Of a DNA stretch of 64,000 nt, positions 20,241-34,011 are shown in pieces. This DNA comes from Leptobrachium leishanense (Eukaryota; Chordata; Amphibia; Anura; Megophryidae). The notes beneath the pieces are model-generated. The model ran no database searches. It was not told the DNA's origin and saw only the letters and a list, made by a program, of their open reading frames with translations. The position numbers were made by a program, and so were the translations under genes. The stretch is taken from positions 62,612,506 through 62,676,505 of the forward strand of contig CM019063.1 in NCBI GenBank assembly GCA_009667805.1, written 5' to 3'. The stretch's first letter is position 1. Every line of letters starts with the position of its first letter.

Positions 20241-22227
20241 TGAATGTTTAATCCTGAGGTGAAAAATAACATTGCTTTAGATGTGAAAAGCGGGCAATGA
20301 GGAAATTTTGTATTTTTTCACACAGCAGTTAAATGCAGCATATTAGGAAGTTTTAGGAGGGAAATTACTCACTCAGAACAGAAGTAGACACCTTCATTCT
20401 ACATAAAATGTATCAAATTGATCTGTTGTTGTTATGCCGTTTGAAAAAAAAAAGGTCATTTAGAGGTGAGAATCTTTGCACCTAGACATTAGTTTTTAAT
20501 TCAATATCTAATAAACCGTTGATTATAATATTCTGCAGTAAAGAGTCTCTTTATTTCTAGATTTTTTAAGCATTTTTTATACTTTTTTCAAAATTTCATT
20601 TTTTTTTCCGAACTCGAACCGAACACACCCAAAAAGTTCGAAGTTCGCGAACTTTCGAACTGCCAAAGTTCGGGTCGAACTCCGAACCGTCCGAACTCGA
20701 ACAGCTCATCCCTACCAGACATATTATATATCGTTCTTTCCTGCAGACTCGGCAGATTTATAATATATCATTATTATATGTATACATCATGACCAGTCTG
20801 TATATTATAACATAAAATGCAATAAAATTCTAGTTTTCAATAATTTACAACGTGTAAAGTGGTTTTTTTCACATTTTAACATGCGAGCGTTTGCGGTAAT
20901 ATTTTCTATGGGTTGCGCTTGTTAAAAAAATTAGAAATGGGGACTCGTTAAATTTTTTGGGGGGGAAAAATCACGCGATTTTTAACAAACGCGCCCCATA
21001 CAAAAATCATTAGTGCAGCATCATTGTTCACATTATAATTGAAATGGGAACAATATTGCAGCATTAAGAAAACGAAAAAAAATATTTATTTCCTTTTAAA
21101 AAATTTTTATTTACATTTTTATTTTGTTTTGGTTACTTTTAAGATGGTCATGTTTGCTATCGTTGGAAAGGCCATGCTCTGGCTGATCCAACGATATCAA
21201 ACATTAACTCCTAGCTGTCACGGATCGGGAGATAGGGGTTAATTGGAACCCCATATCTCCACCATTGGTGGCGTTCACTCCAAAACTGACGTCATCGCAG
21301 TATGCACGATGACGTCAGTCATCAGGGGGAGATCCCGGAAGCTTGACCGACATCCAAGATGTCAGCCAGCTCCGGGAGAGAAACGCAATCCGGTGCTTTT
21401 TGGTGCCGAATTGCGATCCGGCCCCCAAGGGGTTAAAGCCAGGCACTGTTTGGAAGGGCAGGCTGTGCCCTTCCAAATGATGCCTACCATTAATCGCTGG
21501 TCCCAGGCGATCGGGACGGGGAGAGATCCGAAGGACCTCCCCCTCCCTTTCAGACACCTCCTCCACACTCGCGGGGGGGCGCCTGAAATAGATCTATTGT
21601 CCCTGACTGGGTCCCGGAGTGCCGGGCTGACGTCCAAGATGTCAGCCTGCACCGGGGGGGGCACAGCAATGCGCTGAGTGCGTCCATCTCACAGGAGGAG
21701 CACTCCTCCGCAGCCAAGAGGTTAAATAGCTTTTTTTTGTACCAGACCTTTTTATTATAAATTCATAGGACCTTATATGTAAATTCCAGAGATTTTCGTC
21801 CATTAGTTTTTTTGCTAACAGCGTTTCAAATTTCAAACTTCAATAGATTTACCTTTTTTTTTTTTTACCCCGGTTGTTGACTTGTAATCATTTTCCGGAA
21901 GCTGGTCAGCGCTGTGTTGGGCGGATGGTCGGCTTGTTACGGACGCATTTGGATTTTTTTCGGTGGTATTACGGCGGATGGTCGGCTTTTATCAGATGTG
22001 TGCGGTGGATTTGTGGCGGTTTTTCTGTTTGAGGTGGCGGCTTTGCAGCGGATTTTCAGATACGGTCGGCGGACTTTCCCTGCACTTCAGGGACCCTATG
22101 GTGAATGTTGAATTCACCGCAGGGTTGGGGAATCTGATTCACCAATGTGTGGGGAATGAGAGAGCACCGAAATGTCGGCGACATTTTGGTGCTCTCTGAA
22201 TAACCCTGTTGGTAGTGAAGGGGTTAA

Positions 22228-22457
22228 AGAGTAAAAATTCATCTGTCATTTTATACTCGCAAGCTGACTGAAGTGTTGAAATTCCATACAAAATAAACAA
22301 ACAAAAAACGTCAAACCCCTCTTTGATCACGAATATAAATAAGTTCATTACAGTTTATTATTTTTTTAAATCAATCAAGTTTTCAGATTTTCATAAAAAT
22401 AAAGGAATGTTCTCCCCTTAATATGTTTGATCCACTATCAAATGCAGCATTCCCTTA
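22228..22457. other. No feature recognised
   Basis: Short AT-rich stretch between the nested stack and an L2 tail. Confidence 0.4.
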
Positions 22458-22605
22458 CAGTTACAAGCATTTATAAAGCGCCAACAGATTTCTTAGCGCT
22501 GTACAATGGGAGCGACAGAAAAACAAATATACATACACGTTACACACACCAAACAGTAGGAGGGGGGGGGGGGGCTGCTCGAGAGCGCACAATCTAAATA
22601 TTTGA
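22458..22605 (-). mobile_element. L2 LINE 3' end fragment
   Basis: Plus strand TACAAGCATTTATAAAGCGC, then AGCGCTGTACAATGGGAG and, after a G-run, GCTCGAGAGC near the far end. The complement is the L2 3' UTR and tail, as in 34885-35033. Confidence 0.7.
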
Positions 22606-22925
22606 AAAGCCTTCTAAATAATACAATGTTCCCATTTGAGTGACTGAGCTGTGTGTAGGGGCTTTCTTGTTGCCAGCTCTCTTTCTCTATTATGTAAAAC
22701 AATCTCAGTCCCTCTCACCCACCTCATCGGTCACCACTTAACAAACCAGCAAACACCCTCCCCCCCCCTGCTGTGTACAATGAAGATAAGGATCACAGAG
22801 CTGTGGGTTGTGTCATTCTAAGGGCTACTGGGTGGATATACACAATTCAGTCCAATTCCAAAATAAATTCTTTAAATTGCTAAAATGTTTCTTTCGCGGA
22901 ACTTGGTTTATTAATGTTCAATTTA
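22606..22925. other. No feature recognised
   Basis: Low-complexity C-runs and ordinary AT-rich sequence; nothing assignable. Confidence 0.45.
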
Positions 22926-23021
22926 AAATCCACTAGAATGAAAGACCAGCTTGTGAATACTTTGTGGTATTATCTATCTATCTACAGTATCTATCTCTCT
23001 ACCTCTAATTCTATCTATCTA
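22926..23021. repeat. Left edge of the tetranucleotide locus plus a 50-bp flank that recurs at 27419-27515
   Basis: The flank (ATCCACTAGAATGAAAGACC ... TTGTGGTATTATC) lies next to TATC/TCTC repeats. It is found again in inverted and direct form right of the Tc1 element. Confidence 0.85.
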
Positions 23022-23274
23022 CAGTGGCAAGAAAAAGTATGTGAACCCTTTGGGATTACGTGGAGTTTTGCATGAATTGGTCATAAAATGTGCTCTGATC
23101 TTCATCTAAGTCACAACAATTTGAAAAACACAGTCTGCTTAAAATAATACAACACAAACATTATATGTTTTCATGTGTTTATTGAACATAACATGTAAAC
23201 ATTCACAGTGCAGGGTGGGAAAAGTATGTGAACCCCTAGCCTTATGACTTCTCCAAGAGCTAATTGGAGCCAGG

Positions 23275-24922
23275 TAGACATGTGCATTAGTTTTAGTACT
23301 AAAATGATTTAGTCCGAATTTTGGGATAATTTAGTTTTAGTATGACTCGAGAGATATGAAACTGCTCAGTCCAAAAAACGAAAGAAACTAAAATAAAATA
23401 CTAAAATGTAGTGCTTCAGTCCTTTTTGTAATATTACATTGAGTGAAGGAGACCAGCAATGAGGAGCACAACATCGCAAAGCTACAGAAAAGGTTTGTAT
23501 GCGTAATCCTTCCTGACCCCTACCCAAAAATCTGACAGTGATAGAGCTCCAGAATACTCACTCCCAGCACAGACAGCCAGCACAGGAGAGGAAACCTTTA
23601 CTTAACCCTTGCATGTCTATGAAGCAGAGAAGATGATAAAAGCAGCTGGAGATGACAGAGGAGGGCTGGATAGTAAAAACCCCTTTATAACAAGCAGCGC
23701 TGGGAGAAGAGAGGGACCTTATAAAACGTGTGTTATCTCCCCTCCCGCTCTGCATAATAGGGGCTTAGGTCTGATACATTTTATATTATCCAGGAGCACT
23801 ATCCCCCTTTCCTCATCTATAATAGACGTTTATATAAAGTCCCTCTCCTCTCCCAGTGCTGCTTGTTATAAAGGTTTTTTTAGTCTGATACATTTAGTAT
23901 CCAGCTCTCACAGTTACTCTGTCATTATGAACCTTCAGTGTGATTTATTTGAATGTTTTCCCTGGATTTAAAGTGCTTTATTTTATTACAAAAATAAATT
24001 TGCACCAGTCATCTCTTCTCTGAGCTTTCAGACCGATTTACGTTAATATTTTCCCTCTCCCCTGCTTTTATATTCCTGTATCTCCCCACAGAGATACAAA
24101 GTTTAAGTAAAAGTTCCCTCTTCTGTGCTGGATAAGCATTGCATTCCAAAATTCTGCACCCTCCACATGCCAATGCAGTAGGATGTTCTATACAGAGAGG
24201 GGCATTAATTATTGCAGTAGGATGCTCTATGCAGAGAGGGGCATTAATTAATGGCAGGAGGATGTTATATACATTATACAGAGAAAGGTATATTGAGGAG
24301 GATGTTCTATACAGAGGTACATTAATTAATTCAGGAGGATGTTCTATACATTATACAGAGAGGGGTATTAATTAATGCAGGTGGATATTGTATACATTAT
24401 ACAGCGAGGGGTATTAATTAATGCAGGAGGATGTTCTATACATTATACAGAGAGGATCCTTTTTTTTTTTTTAGCTCTTTAAATCCAGTGGCTGTGAGCG
24501 CTGAGATCGGCTGCTTGTTATATTATCTCAGTACAATGTATCAGGCTCAGCTGTTCCAGTAACTGACTGTAACAGCGCTCAGCGTTTCAGTAAAACAAGG
24601 AAATAATATTGTTCTAACCTCAAATATTCAAATATTATTTACTAGTTTTACTGAAACTCTGAGCGCTGTGATGAGCAGCAGTCAGTTACTGTAACAGCTT
24701 TGCCTGACACATTGTGCTGAGAGTGAGAGATACTGTAACAAGCAGTGATCTCAGCCCTCTGAGGAGCCACTACAATAGTAATTGTATCCACTGGTTTTCA
24801 GATGAATGAAATTAGTTTTCATACTAAAGAACTGAAAACGAATTTCTTTAGCAACTAAATAAATTGCATTTTAAGACTAATCCATTAGTTCAAAACGAAA
24901 TTTTGTGCTGTGCACATGTCTA
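23275..24922. mobile_element. 1.65-kb hAT element inside the Tc1 5' region
   Basis: Ends TAGACATGTGCA and TGCACATGTCTA are perfect 12-bp inverted repeats, flanked by GAGCCAGG at 23267-23274 and 24923-24930. It contains an imperfect ~40-bp tandem array (about 24170-24450: GCAGGAGGATGTTCTATAC, TATACAGAGAGGGG, ATTAATTAAT) and an inverted pair around 24550-24690 (AGCGCTCAGCGTTTCAGT). No transposase is recognisable, so it is non-autonomous. The T-A-G start and TGTGCA relate it to the 11016 element. Confidence 0.93.
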
Positions 24923-25057
24923 GAGCCAGGAGTGAGCCAACCTTGAGTCCAATCAGTGTGATATTATTGGATGTGTTGCTGACAGCTGTCCTGCCCTTTA
25001 AAAACACACACCAGTTTTGGGTTTACTGGTTTCAAGAAGCACTGCCTGATGTGAACC

Positions 25058-27146
<2,089 letters not shown>

Positions 27147-27394
27147 GTCCAAAGGTTCACATACTTTTTCCACCCTGCACTGTGAATGTTTACATGTTCT
27201 GTTCAATAAACACATGAAAACATATAATGTTTGTGTTGTATTATTTTAAGCAGATAGTGTTTTTCAAATTGTTGTGACTTAGATGAAGATCAGAGCACAT
27301 TTTATGACCAATTCATGCAAAACTCCACGTAATCCCAAAGGGTTCACATACTTTTTCTTGCCACTGTATCTCTCTACCTCTAATTCTATCTATC

Positions 27395-27540
27395 TCTCTA
27401 AATAGATAGAGAGATAGGTAATACCACAAAGTATTCACAAGCTGGTCTTTCATTCTAGTGGATTGAAATCCACTAGAATGAAAGACCAGCTTGTGAATAC
27501 TTTGTGGTATTATCTATCTACCTCTAATTCTATCTATTTC
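27395..27540. repeat. Palindrome at the right edge of the Tc1 insertion
   Basis: ATAGATAGAGAGATAGG then an inverted copy of the 22926 flank (27419-27466) meets a direct copy (27467-27515) around GGATTGAAATCC. The left flank thus occurs three times: once left of Tc1, and as a head-to-head pair right of it. Confidence 0.88.
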
Positions 27541-30500
27541 TCTACCTCTAATTCTAGCTATCTCTCTCTTTACTTCTAATTATATCTATCTCTCTACCAC
27601 TAATTCTATCTATCTCTCTATCTCTCTACCTCTAATTCTATCTATCTCTCTACCTCTAATTCTAGCTATCTCTCTCTCTACTTCTAATTATATCTATCTC
27701 TCTACCTCTAATTATATCTAACTCTCTCTCTACTTCTAATTATATCTATCTCTCTACCTCTAATTATATCTAACTCTAATTCTATCTATCTCTCTACTTC
27801 TAATTCTATCTCTCTCTCTCTCTATCTCTCTAGCTCTAATTATATCTATCTCTCTATCTCTCTACCTCTAATTCTATCTCTCTCTATCTCTCTACCTCTA
27901 ATTCTATCTCTCTATGTCTCTCTACCTCTAATTATATCTCTCTACCTATCTATCTCTCTCTCTCTACTTCTATCTATCTCTCTCTCTATCTCTCTACCTC
28001 TAATTATATCTCTCTCTCTCTATCTCTCTACCTCTAATTCTATCTCTCTATCTCTCTACCTCTATCTCTCTACCTCTCTATCTCTCTACCTCTATCTTTA
28101 TACCTCTATCTCTCTACCTCTATCTCTCTACCTCTAATTCTCTCTCTCTCTACCACTAATTCTATCTCTCTACCACTAATTCTATCTCTCTACCTCTAAT
28201 TCTATCTCTCTACCTCTAATTCTATCTATCTCTCTCTCTATCTCTCTAATTATATCTATCTATCTCTCTACCTCTAATTCTATCTCTCTATCTCTCTGCC
28301 TCTAATTATATCTCTCTACCTCTAATTCTATCTCTCTATCTCTCTACCTCTAATTCTATCTCTCTACTTCTAATTCTATCTCTCTACCTCTAATTCTATC
28401 TCTCTATCTATCTCTCTATCTCTCTGCCTCTAATTCTATCTCTCTACTTCTAATTCTATCTCTCTACCTCTAATTCTATCTATCTCTATCTCTCTACTTC
28501 TAATTCTATCTCTCTACCTATCTCTCTACCTCTAATTCTATCTCTCTACCTCTAATTCTATCTCTCTATCTCTCTGCCTCTAATTCTATCTCTCTACCTC
28601 TAATTCTATCTCTCTATCTATCTCTCTATCTCTCTGCCTCTAATTCTATCTCTCTGCCTCTAATTCTCTCTACCTCTAATTCTATCTCTCTATCTATCTC
28701 TCTATCTCTTTGCCTCTAATTCTATCTCTCCACCTCTAATTCTATCTCTCTCTCTGCCTCTAATTCTATCTATCTCTCTACTTTTAATTCTATCTCTCTA
28801 CTTCTAATTCTATCTCTCTACCTATCTCTCTACCTCTAATTCTATCTATCTCTCTGCCTCTAATTCTATCTCTCTGCCTCTAATTCTATCTCTCTACCTC
28901 TAATTCTATCTATCTCTCTACTTCTAATTCTATCTATCTACTTCTAATTCTATCTCTCTACCTCTAATTCTATCTCTCTACCTCTAATTCTATCTCTCTA
29001 CCCCTAATTCTATCTCTCTACCTCTAATTCTATCTCTCTACCCCTAATTCTATCTCTCTATCTCTCTGCCTCTAATTCTATCTCTCTACCTCTAATTCTA
29101 TCTCTCTACTTCTAATTCTATCTCTCTACCTCTAATTCTATCTCTCTACCTCTAATTCTATCTCTCTACCCCTAATTCTATCTCTCTACCTCTAATTCTA
29201 TCTCTCTACCCCTAATTCTATCTCTCTATCTCTCTGCCTCTAATTCTATCTCTCTACCTCTAATTCTATCTCTCTGCCTCTAATTCTATCTCTCTACTTC
29301 TAATTCTATCTCTCTACTTCTAATTCTATCTCTCTGCCTCTAATTCTATCTCTCTGCCTCTAATTCTATCTCTCTACCTCTAATTCTATCTCTCTACTTC
29401 TAATTCTATCTCTCTGCCTCTAATTCTATCTCTCTGCCTCTAATTCTATCTCTCTACCTCTAATTCTATCTCTCTACTTCTAATTCTATCTCTCTGCCTC
29501 TAATTCTATCTCTCTATCTCTCTGCCTCTAATTCTATCTCTCTGCCTCTAATTCTATCTCTCTGCCTCTAATTCTATCTATCTCTCTACCTCTAATTCTA
29601 TCTCTCTACCTCTAATTCTATCTCTCTACTTCTAATTCTATCTCTCTACCTATCTCTCTACCTCTATCTATCTCTCTACCTCTAATTCTATCTCTCTACT
29701 TCTAATTCTATCTCTCTGCCTCTAATTCTATCTCTCTATCTCTCTGCCTCTAATTCTATCTCTCTGCCTCTAATTCTATCTCTCTGCCTCTAATTCTATC
29801 TATCTCTCTACCTCTAATTCTATCTCTCTACCTCTAATTCTATCTCTCTGCCTCTAATTCTATCTCTCTGCCTCTAATTCTATCTCTCTGCCTCTAATTC
29901 TATCTATCTCTCTACCTCTAATTCTATCTCTCTACTTCTAATTCTATCTATCTCTCTACCTATCTCTCTACCTCTATCTATCTCTCTACCTCTAATTCTA
30001 TCTCTCTACCTCTAATTCTATCTCTCTGCCTCTAATTCTATCTCTCTATCTCTCTGCCTCTAATTCTATCTCTCTGCCTCTAATTCTATCTATCTCTCTG
30101 CCTCTAATTCTATCTATCTCTCTACCTCTAATTCTATCTCTCTACTTCTAATTCTATCTATCTCTCTACCTATCTCTCTACCTCTATCTATCTCTCTATC
30201 TCTATCTCTCTACCCCTAATTCTTTCTCTCTACCCCTAATTCTATCTCTCTACCTCTAATTCTATCTCTCTACCTATCTCTCTACCTCTAATTCTATCTC
30301 TCTACTTCTAATTCTATCTCTCTGCCTCTAATTCTATCTCTCTACCTCTAATTCTATCTCTCTACCTCTAATTCTATCTCTCTACTTCTAATTCTATCTC
30401 TCTACTTCTAATTCTATCTCTCTACCTCTAATTCTATCTCTCTATCTATCTCTATATCTCTCTGCCTCTAATTCTATCTCTCTATCTCTCTGCCTCTAAT

Positions 30501-30717
30501 TCTATCTCTCTACCTCTAATTCTATCTCTCTATCTATCTCTCTGCCTCTAATTCTATCTCTCTACCTCTAATTCTATCTCTCTATCTCTCTGCCTCTAAT
30601 TCTATCTCTCTACCTCTAATTCTATCTCTTTGCCTCTAATTCTATCTCTCTATCTATCTCTCTGCCTCTAATTCTATCTCTCTACCTCTAATTCTATCTC
30701 TCTACTTCTAATTCTAT

Positions 30718-30897
30718 CAGGGTTATTCAGAGAGCGTGAAAAGCAGGAGAATGGCTGGAGAATGAAAAATTCTAGGTCAAAATAGCCAAACCAGAAAAAT
30801 TCTCCCTTTCATCTCACTTTCAAAATCGGCTATTTTGACCTAGAATTTTTAATTCTCCAGTCATTCTCCTGCTTTTCACGCTCTCTGAATAACCCTG
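30718..30897. mobile_element. 180-bp palindromic MITE inserted in the microsatellite
   Basis: Ends CAGGGTTATTCAGAGAGCG and CGCTCTCTGAATAACCCTG; the two halves are complementary almost throughout (AGCAGGAGAATG, AAATTCTAGGTCAAAATAGCC-type arm). Flanked by TAT on both sides (30715-30717, 30898-30900); removing the element and one TAT restores a perfect ATTCTATCTCTCTAC unit. This gives the clean boundaries and a 3-bp target duplication for the family. Confidence 0.92.
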
Positions 30898-31119
30898 TAT
30901 CTCTCTACTTCTAATTCTATCTATCTCTCTACCTCTAATTTTATCTAAATCTATCTCTCTACCTCTAATTCTGTCTATCTATCCCTCTGTCCCTCTACCT
31001 CTAATTCTATCTATCGCACTGTGTCTCTACCTCTAATTATATCTATCCCACTCTCTCTACCTCTAATTATATCTATCCCACTGTCTCTCTACCTCTATCT
31101 ATCCCTCTGTCTCTCTACC

Positions 31120-31790
31120 TGTAACGTGTGGGCACATGACTAGACAAGGAGCAGGAGGGGTGTGAGCCAAAGTGCAGTGATTTAGACAAGTTACAGACGT
31201 GAACCAGAAATAAAACAAAAAAAAACTAAGTTTATTTGTTACCCAAATAAACACAGAACTAAAGCAAGAGCAATATAGCAAAAAACTGAACCAATTCAGA
31301 ATAAATCAAGAAACAGAATATTAAACCAACATAACCTGAGAGATCATAAACACTAGAGAAAACAAGAAATGAAAACATGAACCTCAGACATAGCATAAAA
31401 GAAATGCAATACTCAGATATAGCATAAACCAGACTTAAACAAAAGAAAGCATGAGACAAGAACTTAAACTAGACATAAAAAAGAAACCCAAACAAGAGCG
31501 TTAACCTGATAACAGTCAGGAGAACCAGAGCAACAGAACCTAACCAGACCTACAAGGTAAGGAATCAGGATTCAGAGTGAACCAGAGGCTAGGACCATTC
31601 AGACGGAGGATCAGATCAAATGAGGCAGCGTCCTACTATGGGCGCTGCCTGCTTTTAACCAGAGTTCGTTAGAACAAATGAGTCCAGGTGAATGTCCAGG
31701 CTTGGAATCCACAGAATGGACAAAAAGAAAAGTCCAAAGCAGCAACTTCCACAACTGCCAGAGGGGGCGCCAGAGACTCGGGACGTCACA
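31120..31790 (-). mobile_element. 671-bp solo LTR, reverse orientation, in the microsatellite
   Basis: On the minus strand it starts TGTGACGTCCCGAG and ends CACACGTTACA. An exact 5-bp duplication CTACC lies at 31115-31119 and 31791-31795. The minus strand has CAAATAAACTTAG followed by a T-run and GTTTTATTTC, a plausible polyadenylation signal region. TG...CA ends and a 5-bp duplication suit a gypsy-type LTR retrotransposon; no internal region remains. Confidence 0.88.
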
Positions 31791-32045
31791 CTACCTCTAA
31801 TTCTACCTCTAATTTTATCTATCGATCCCTCTGTCTCTCTACCTCTAATTCTCTCTATCCCACTGTCGTTCTACCTCTAATTCTCTCTATCCCACTGTCG
31901 CTCTACCTCTAATTCTCTCTATCCCACTGTCTCTCTACCAATTCTACCTCTAATTCTATCTATCTATCCCTCTGTCTCTCTACCTCTAATGCTATCTATC
32001 CCTCTGTCTCTCTCCCTGTAATTATATCTATCACTATCTATTTAT
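31791..32045. repeat. Continuation of the microsatellite after the solo LTR
   Basis: ACCTCTAATTCTACCTC, TATCCCACTGTC and similar units in the same register as before the LTR. Confidence 0.9.
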
Positions 32046-33575
32046 CAATATGTTATCATCCCCTTGTACCCGCACCTCCAACTCTCGCCTTCAGGACATC
32101 TCCTGAGTTGACCCCTTTCTATAGAACTCCCTCCCCTGTAACATCAGACTCTCCTTGTCTTTCCAGTCCTTCAAGAAGTCTCTGAAAACACATTACTTTA
32201 GTTACAGTTACAAGCATTTATAAAGCACCAACAAGTTCTGTAGCACTCTACAATGGGGAAGACAGAGTAACAAATATACATACGAAATACACATACAGAA
32301 CAGTAGGAGAGAGTACCCGACTCAAGAGCTTACAATCTAAGAGGAGCAGGGTGGTACACTAAGTGAGGGTTACTAGAGACCCTGAAGGAGAGGATGCGTG
32401 TGGGCTGGATGGGGGATGGAGCAAGAAATGAACAATGGGGGATTAGGGAGTGAGTTTATAGGCTTCTCTAGTGTAATGTATTTTCAGAGACTTCTTGAAG
32501 GACTGGAGAAACTGGGAGAGTCTAATGTTGCGGGGGAGGGAGTTCCATAGAAAGGGGGCAGCTCGGGAGAAGTCCTGAAGGCAGGAGTTGGGGGTGCAGG
32601 TACGAGGAACTGATAACATCAGATCATTGGCAGAGCAAAGTGGTCGGGATGGGATGTACCTGTTTATAAGGAAGGAGATGCGGTCAGGGGTGCGGTTATG
32701 GAGAGCTTTGTACGTGATCATCAGTAATTTGAATTGGATTCTGAAGGAAACAGGGAGCCAGTGTAGAGATTGACAGAGGTGAGGTGTGAGAGATGCAGGA
32801 GGTGGGGTGTATGAGCCTGGCACAGGCGTTTATTACAGAGTGCAGAGGCAGAATCTGAGACCTTTTTAAGGCCAGAGAAAAAAGGTTACAGTAGTCAAGG
32901 AGGGAGATAATAAGAGCTTGGGTGAGCATTTTAGCAGAGTCTGGATTAAGAAAGGGATGGATGCGTGCAATGTTTTTTAATGAGATGTAAACAATAGATT
33001 GGAGTCCAAGAGGACCCTGAGGCAAATAGCCTGAGAGGTAGAAGTAATGGTGACACCATTCACCTGAAGTGAAATGGGCGCAAGAATGGAGGTTTTAGAG
33101 AGAGGGAAGACGAGAAGTTCTGTTTTGGTGAGGTTGAGCTTTAGGAAACGGAAGTCATCCAGTCGGAGACAGCTGACAGGCAGATTGTAACACGGTCCAA
33201 CACATGAGGAGAGAGATCAGGGGAGGAAAGGTAGATTTGGGTGTCGACAGCATAGAGAAGATTTTTTTTGTCCATGGGCAGAAATGAGGTTGCCCAGAGA
33301 GGCAGTATAGATTGAGAAAAGTAGGAGGCCCAGAACAGAGCCTTGAGGCACCCCAACTGAAAGAGGAAGCGCCTATCGGCTTACTCCATGATTCCCCCAT
33401 TGTTCATTTCTTGCTCAATCTTCCCCACAACCCACATATACCCACCTACTTCATGCTCTCTATTAACGTTCACCTAGTGTGTCACCCCTCTCCTCTTAGA
33501 TTGAAAGCTCTCGAGCACGGTCCTCTCTCCTACTGTTCTGTGTGTTTAACTTGTATGTATATTTGTCAATACTAG
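32046..33575 (+). mobile_element. L2 LINE 3' fragment (outer), split by a reversed L2
   Basis: Bases 32060-32200 encode the L2 C-terminus on the plus strand (CGCACCTCCAACTCTCGCC through AAGAAGTCTCTGAAAACACA), and 33379-33575 continue into the same 3' UTR (CCCATTGTTCATTTCTTGCT, then TCCTCTTAGATTGAAAGC, TCCTACTGTTCTGTG). Between them lies a minus-strand L2. The 5' edge abuts the microsatellite, and the last ~60 bp of the usual tail is absent. Confidence 0.8.
32196..33378 (-). pseudogene. L2 LINE reverse-transcriptase C-terminal fragment (inner)
   Basis: Minus-strand L2 copy, 5'-truncated within reverse transcriptase. In order (shifting frames): a [13 protein letters not shown] start, then [13 protein letters not shown], where the catalytic YADD reads YAVD (second motif residue intact, first catalytic Asp lost); SLKNIARIHPFL; the thumb-region LLDYCNLF; then LHWLPVSFRIQFKLLMITYK, APFLWNSLPRNIRLSQ and FKKSLKIHY. 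The 3' UTR has TTAGATTGTAAGCTC and ends GTGCTTTATAAATGCTTG. Several frameshifts and a stop separate the pieces, so it is dead. Inserted head-on into the older plus-strand L2. Confidence 0.9.
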
Positions 33576-34011
33576 CGTTGACGCTATCTTCATGGGACAG
33601 GTAGATCTTTAAGGATTTTAGGAGTCTCCATGCACCATTACAGGGCAATGGCCACTGAGTGCCGGCCGCCCCAGCGCTATGAAGAGTTAGTGGAAAGGGT
33701 GTGATGAGTTTAAATAATATTATTATAAACAATTCCTTCTGATTTGAACAATAAACCAATTAAATAGAAACATAGTGCTTTAATTGACTGCAGTCTATAC
33801 ATACAGTATATTATCAACACATTTTAATGTGTATATACGGTATGTATGTATATCTATATATGTTTGAGTGTGTGTTTTTTTATTAATTTAATACTTTTTA
33901 GCTGAAATCAGTATTAAAAATCTTTTTCTAAAGAATAAATAAAGATGCCCCGCAGTTTACTTTGCACGGCGTCCCACAAACAATAGAGCAGTGCTGTCGA
34001 ACCTTGGCACC
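33576..34011. other. No feature recognised
   Basis: AT-rich sequence with TATA runs; no gene or repeat boundary identified. Confidence 0.45.

Larger units (their letters stand above)
18916..20714. mobile_element. 1.8-kb hAT element, copy 2
   Basis: Starts TAGGGGATGAGCCGAACACC and ends CAGCTCATCCCTA, flanked by an exact 8-bp duplication CCAGACAT (18908-18915, 20715-20722). Removing the element and one duplication restores the GACCCAGACATATTATATAT-type sequence of the host family. Related to copy 1. Carries nested palindromic elements. Confidence 0.92.
18804..21725. mobile_element. TTAA-ended element (CTGCTGAGCCATTTC family), copy 1
   Basis: Left TTAA at 18804 followed by CTGCTGAGCCATTTCACGCC; right end CCGCAGCCAAGAGGTTAA. 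The sequence runs parallel to 37358-40387 and 49679-52240: GACCCAGACATATTATATAT, CAACGTGTAAAGTG-type words, ATGGTCATGTTTG, GATCGGGAGATAGGGG, CCAAGATGTC and a CCTCCCCCTCCCTTTCAG block. No transposase is seen. It is split by the hAT element at 18916-20714. Confidence 0.8.
18657..22208 (+). mobile_element. CAGGGTTATTCAG-family element split by a TTAA element
   Basis: The 5' part (18657-18803: GGGATTATTCAGAGAG, CAAATTTTGGCAAA-type words) and 3' part (21726-22208: CCTTTTTATTATAA, AAATTCCAGAGATTTTCG, ending CTCTCTGAATAACCCTG) align in order with the uninterrupted copy at 57241. The 3' end carries a GCACCGAAATGTCGG hairpin. Confidence 0.7.
18259..22227. mobile_element. TTAACCCCTTCA-ended element, outermost shell of a nested stack
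   Basis: Left terminus TTAACCCCTTCATGAC, right terminus GGTAGTGAAGGGGTTAA. The sequence matching 5640-5945 breaks after AAATCACT (about 18654) and resumes with TGGTAGTGAAGGGG at 22210, so everything between is a later insertion. Confidence 0.75.
27367..31119. repeat. 3.7-kb TCTC/TATC microsatellite with ~20-bp higher-order unit
   Basis: Pyrimidine-strand tract dominated by a unit TCTCTACCTCTAATTCTATC with variants TCTGCCTC, CTACTTC and CTACCCC plus inserted TATC/TCTC blocks. Some multi-unit groups repeat as blocks, for example around 29500-30200. A palindromic MITE is inserted at 30718-30897. Confidence 0.95.

Noticed and set aside
21243..21677. 144-codon plus-strand frame with ordinary-looking composition
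   Set aside because: It lies in the GC-rich end of a TTAA element. The related copies at 39.9-40.2 kb and 51.7-52.1 kb do not keep the same frame or protein.
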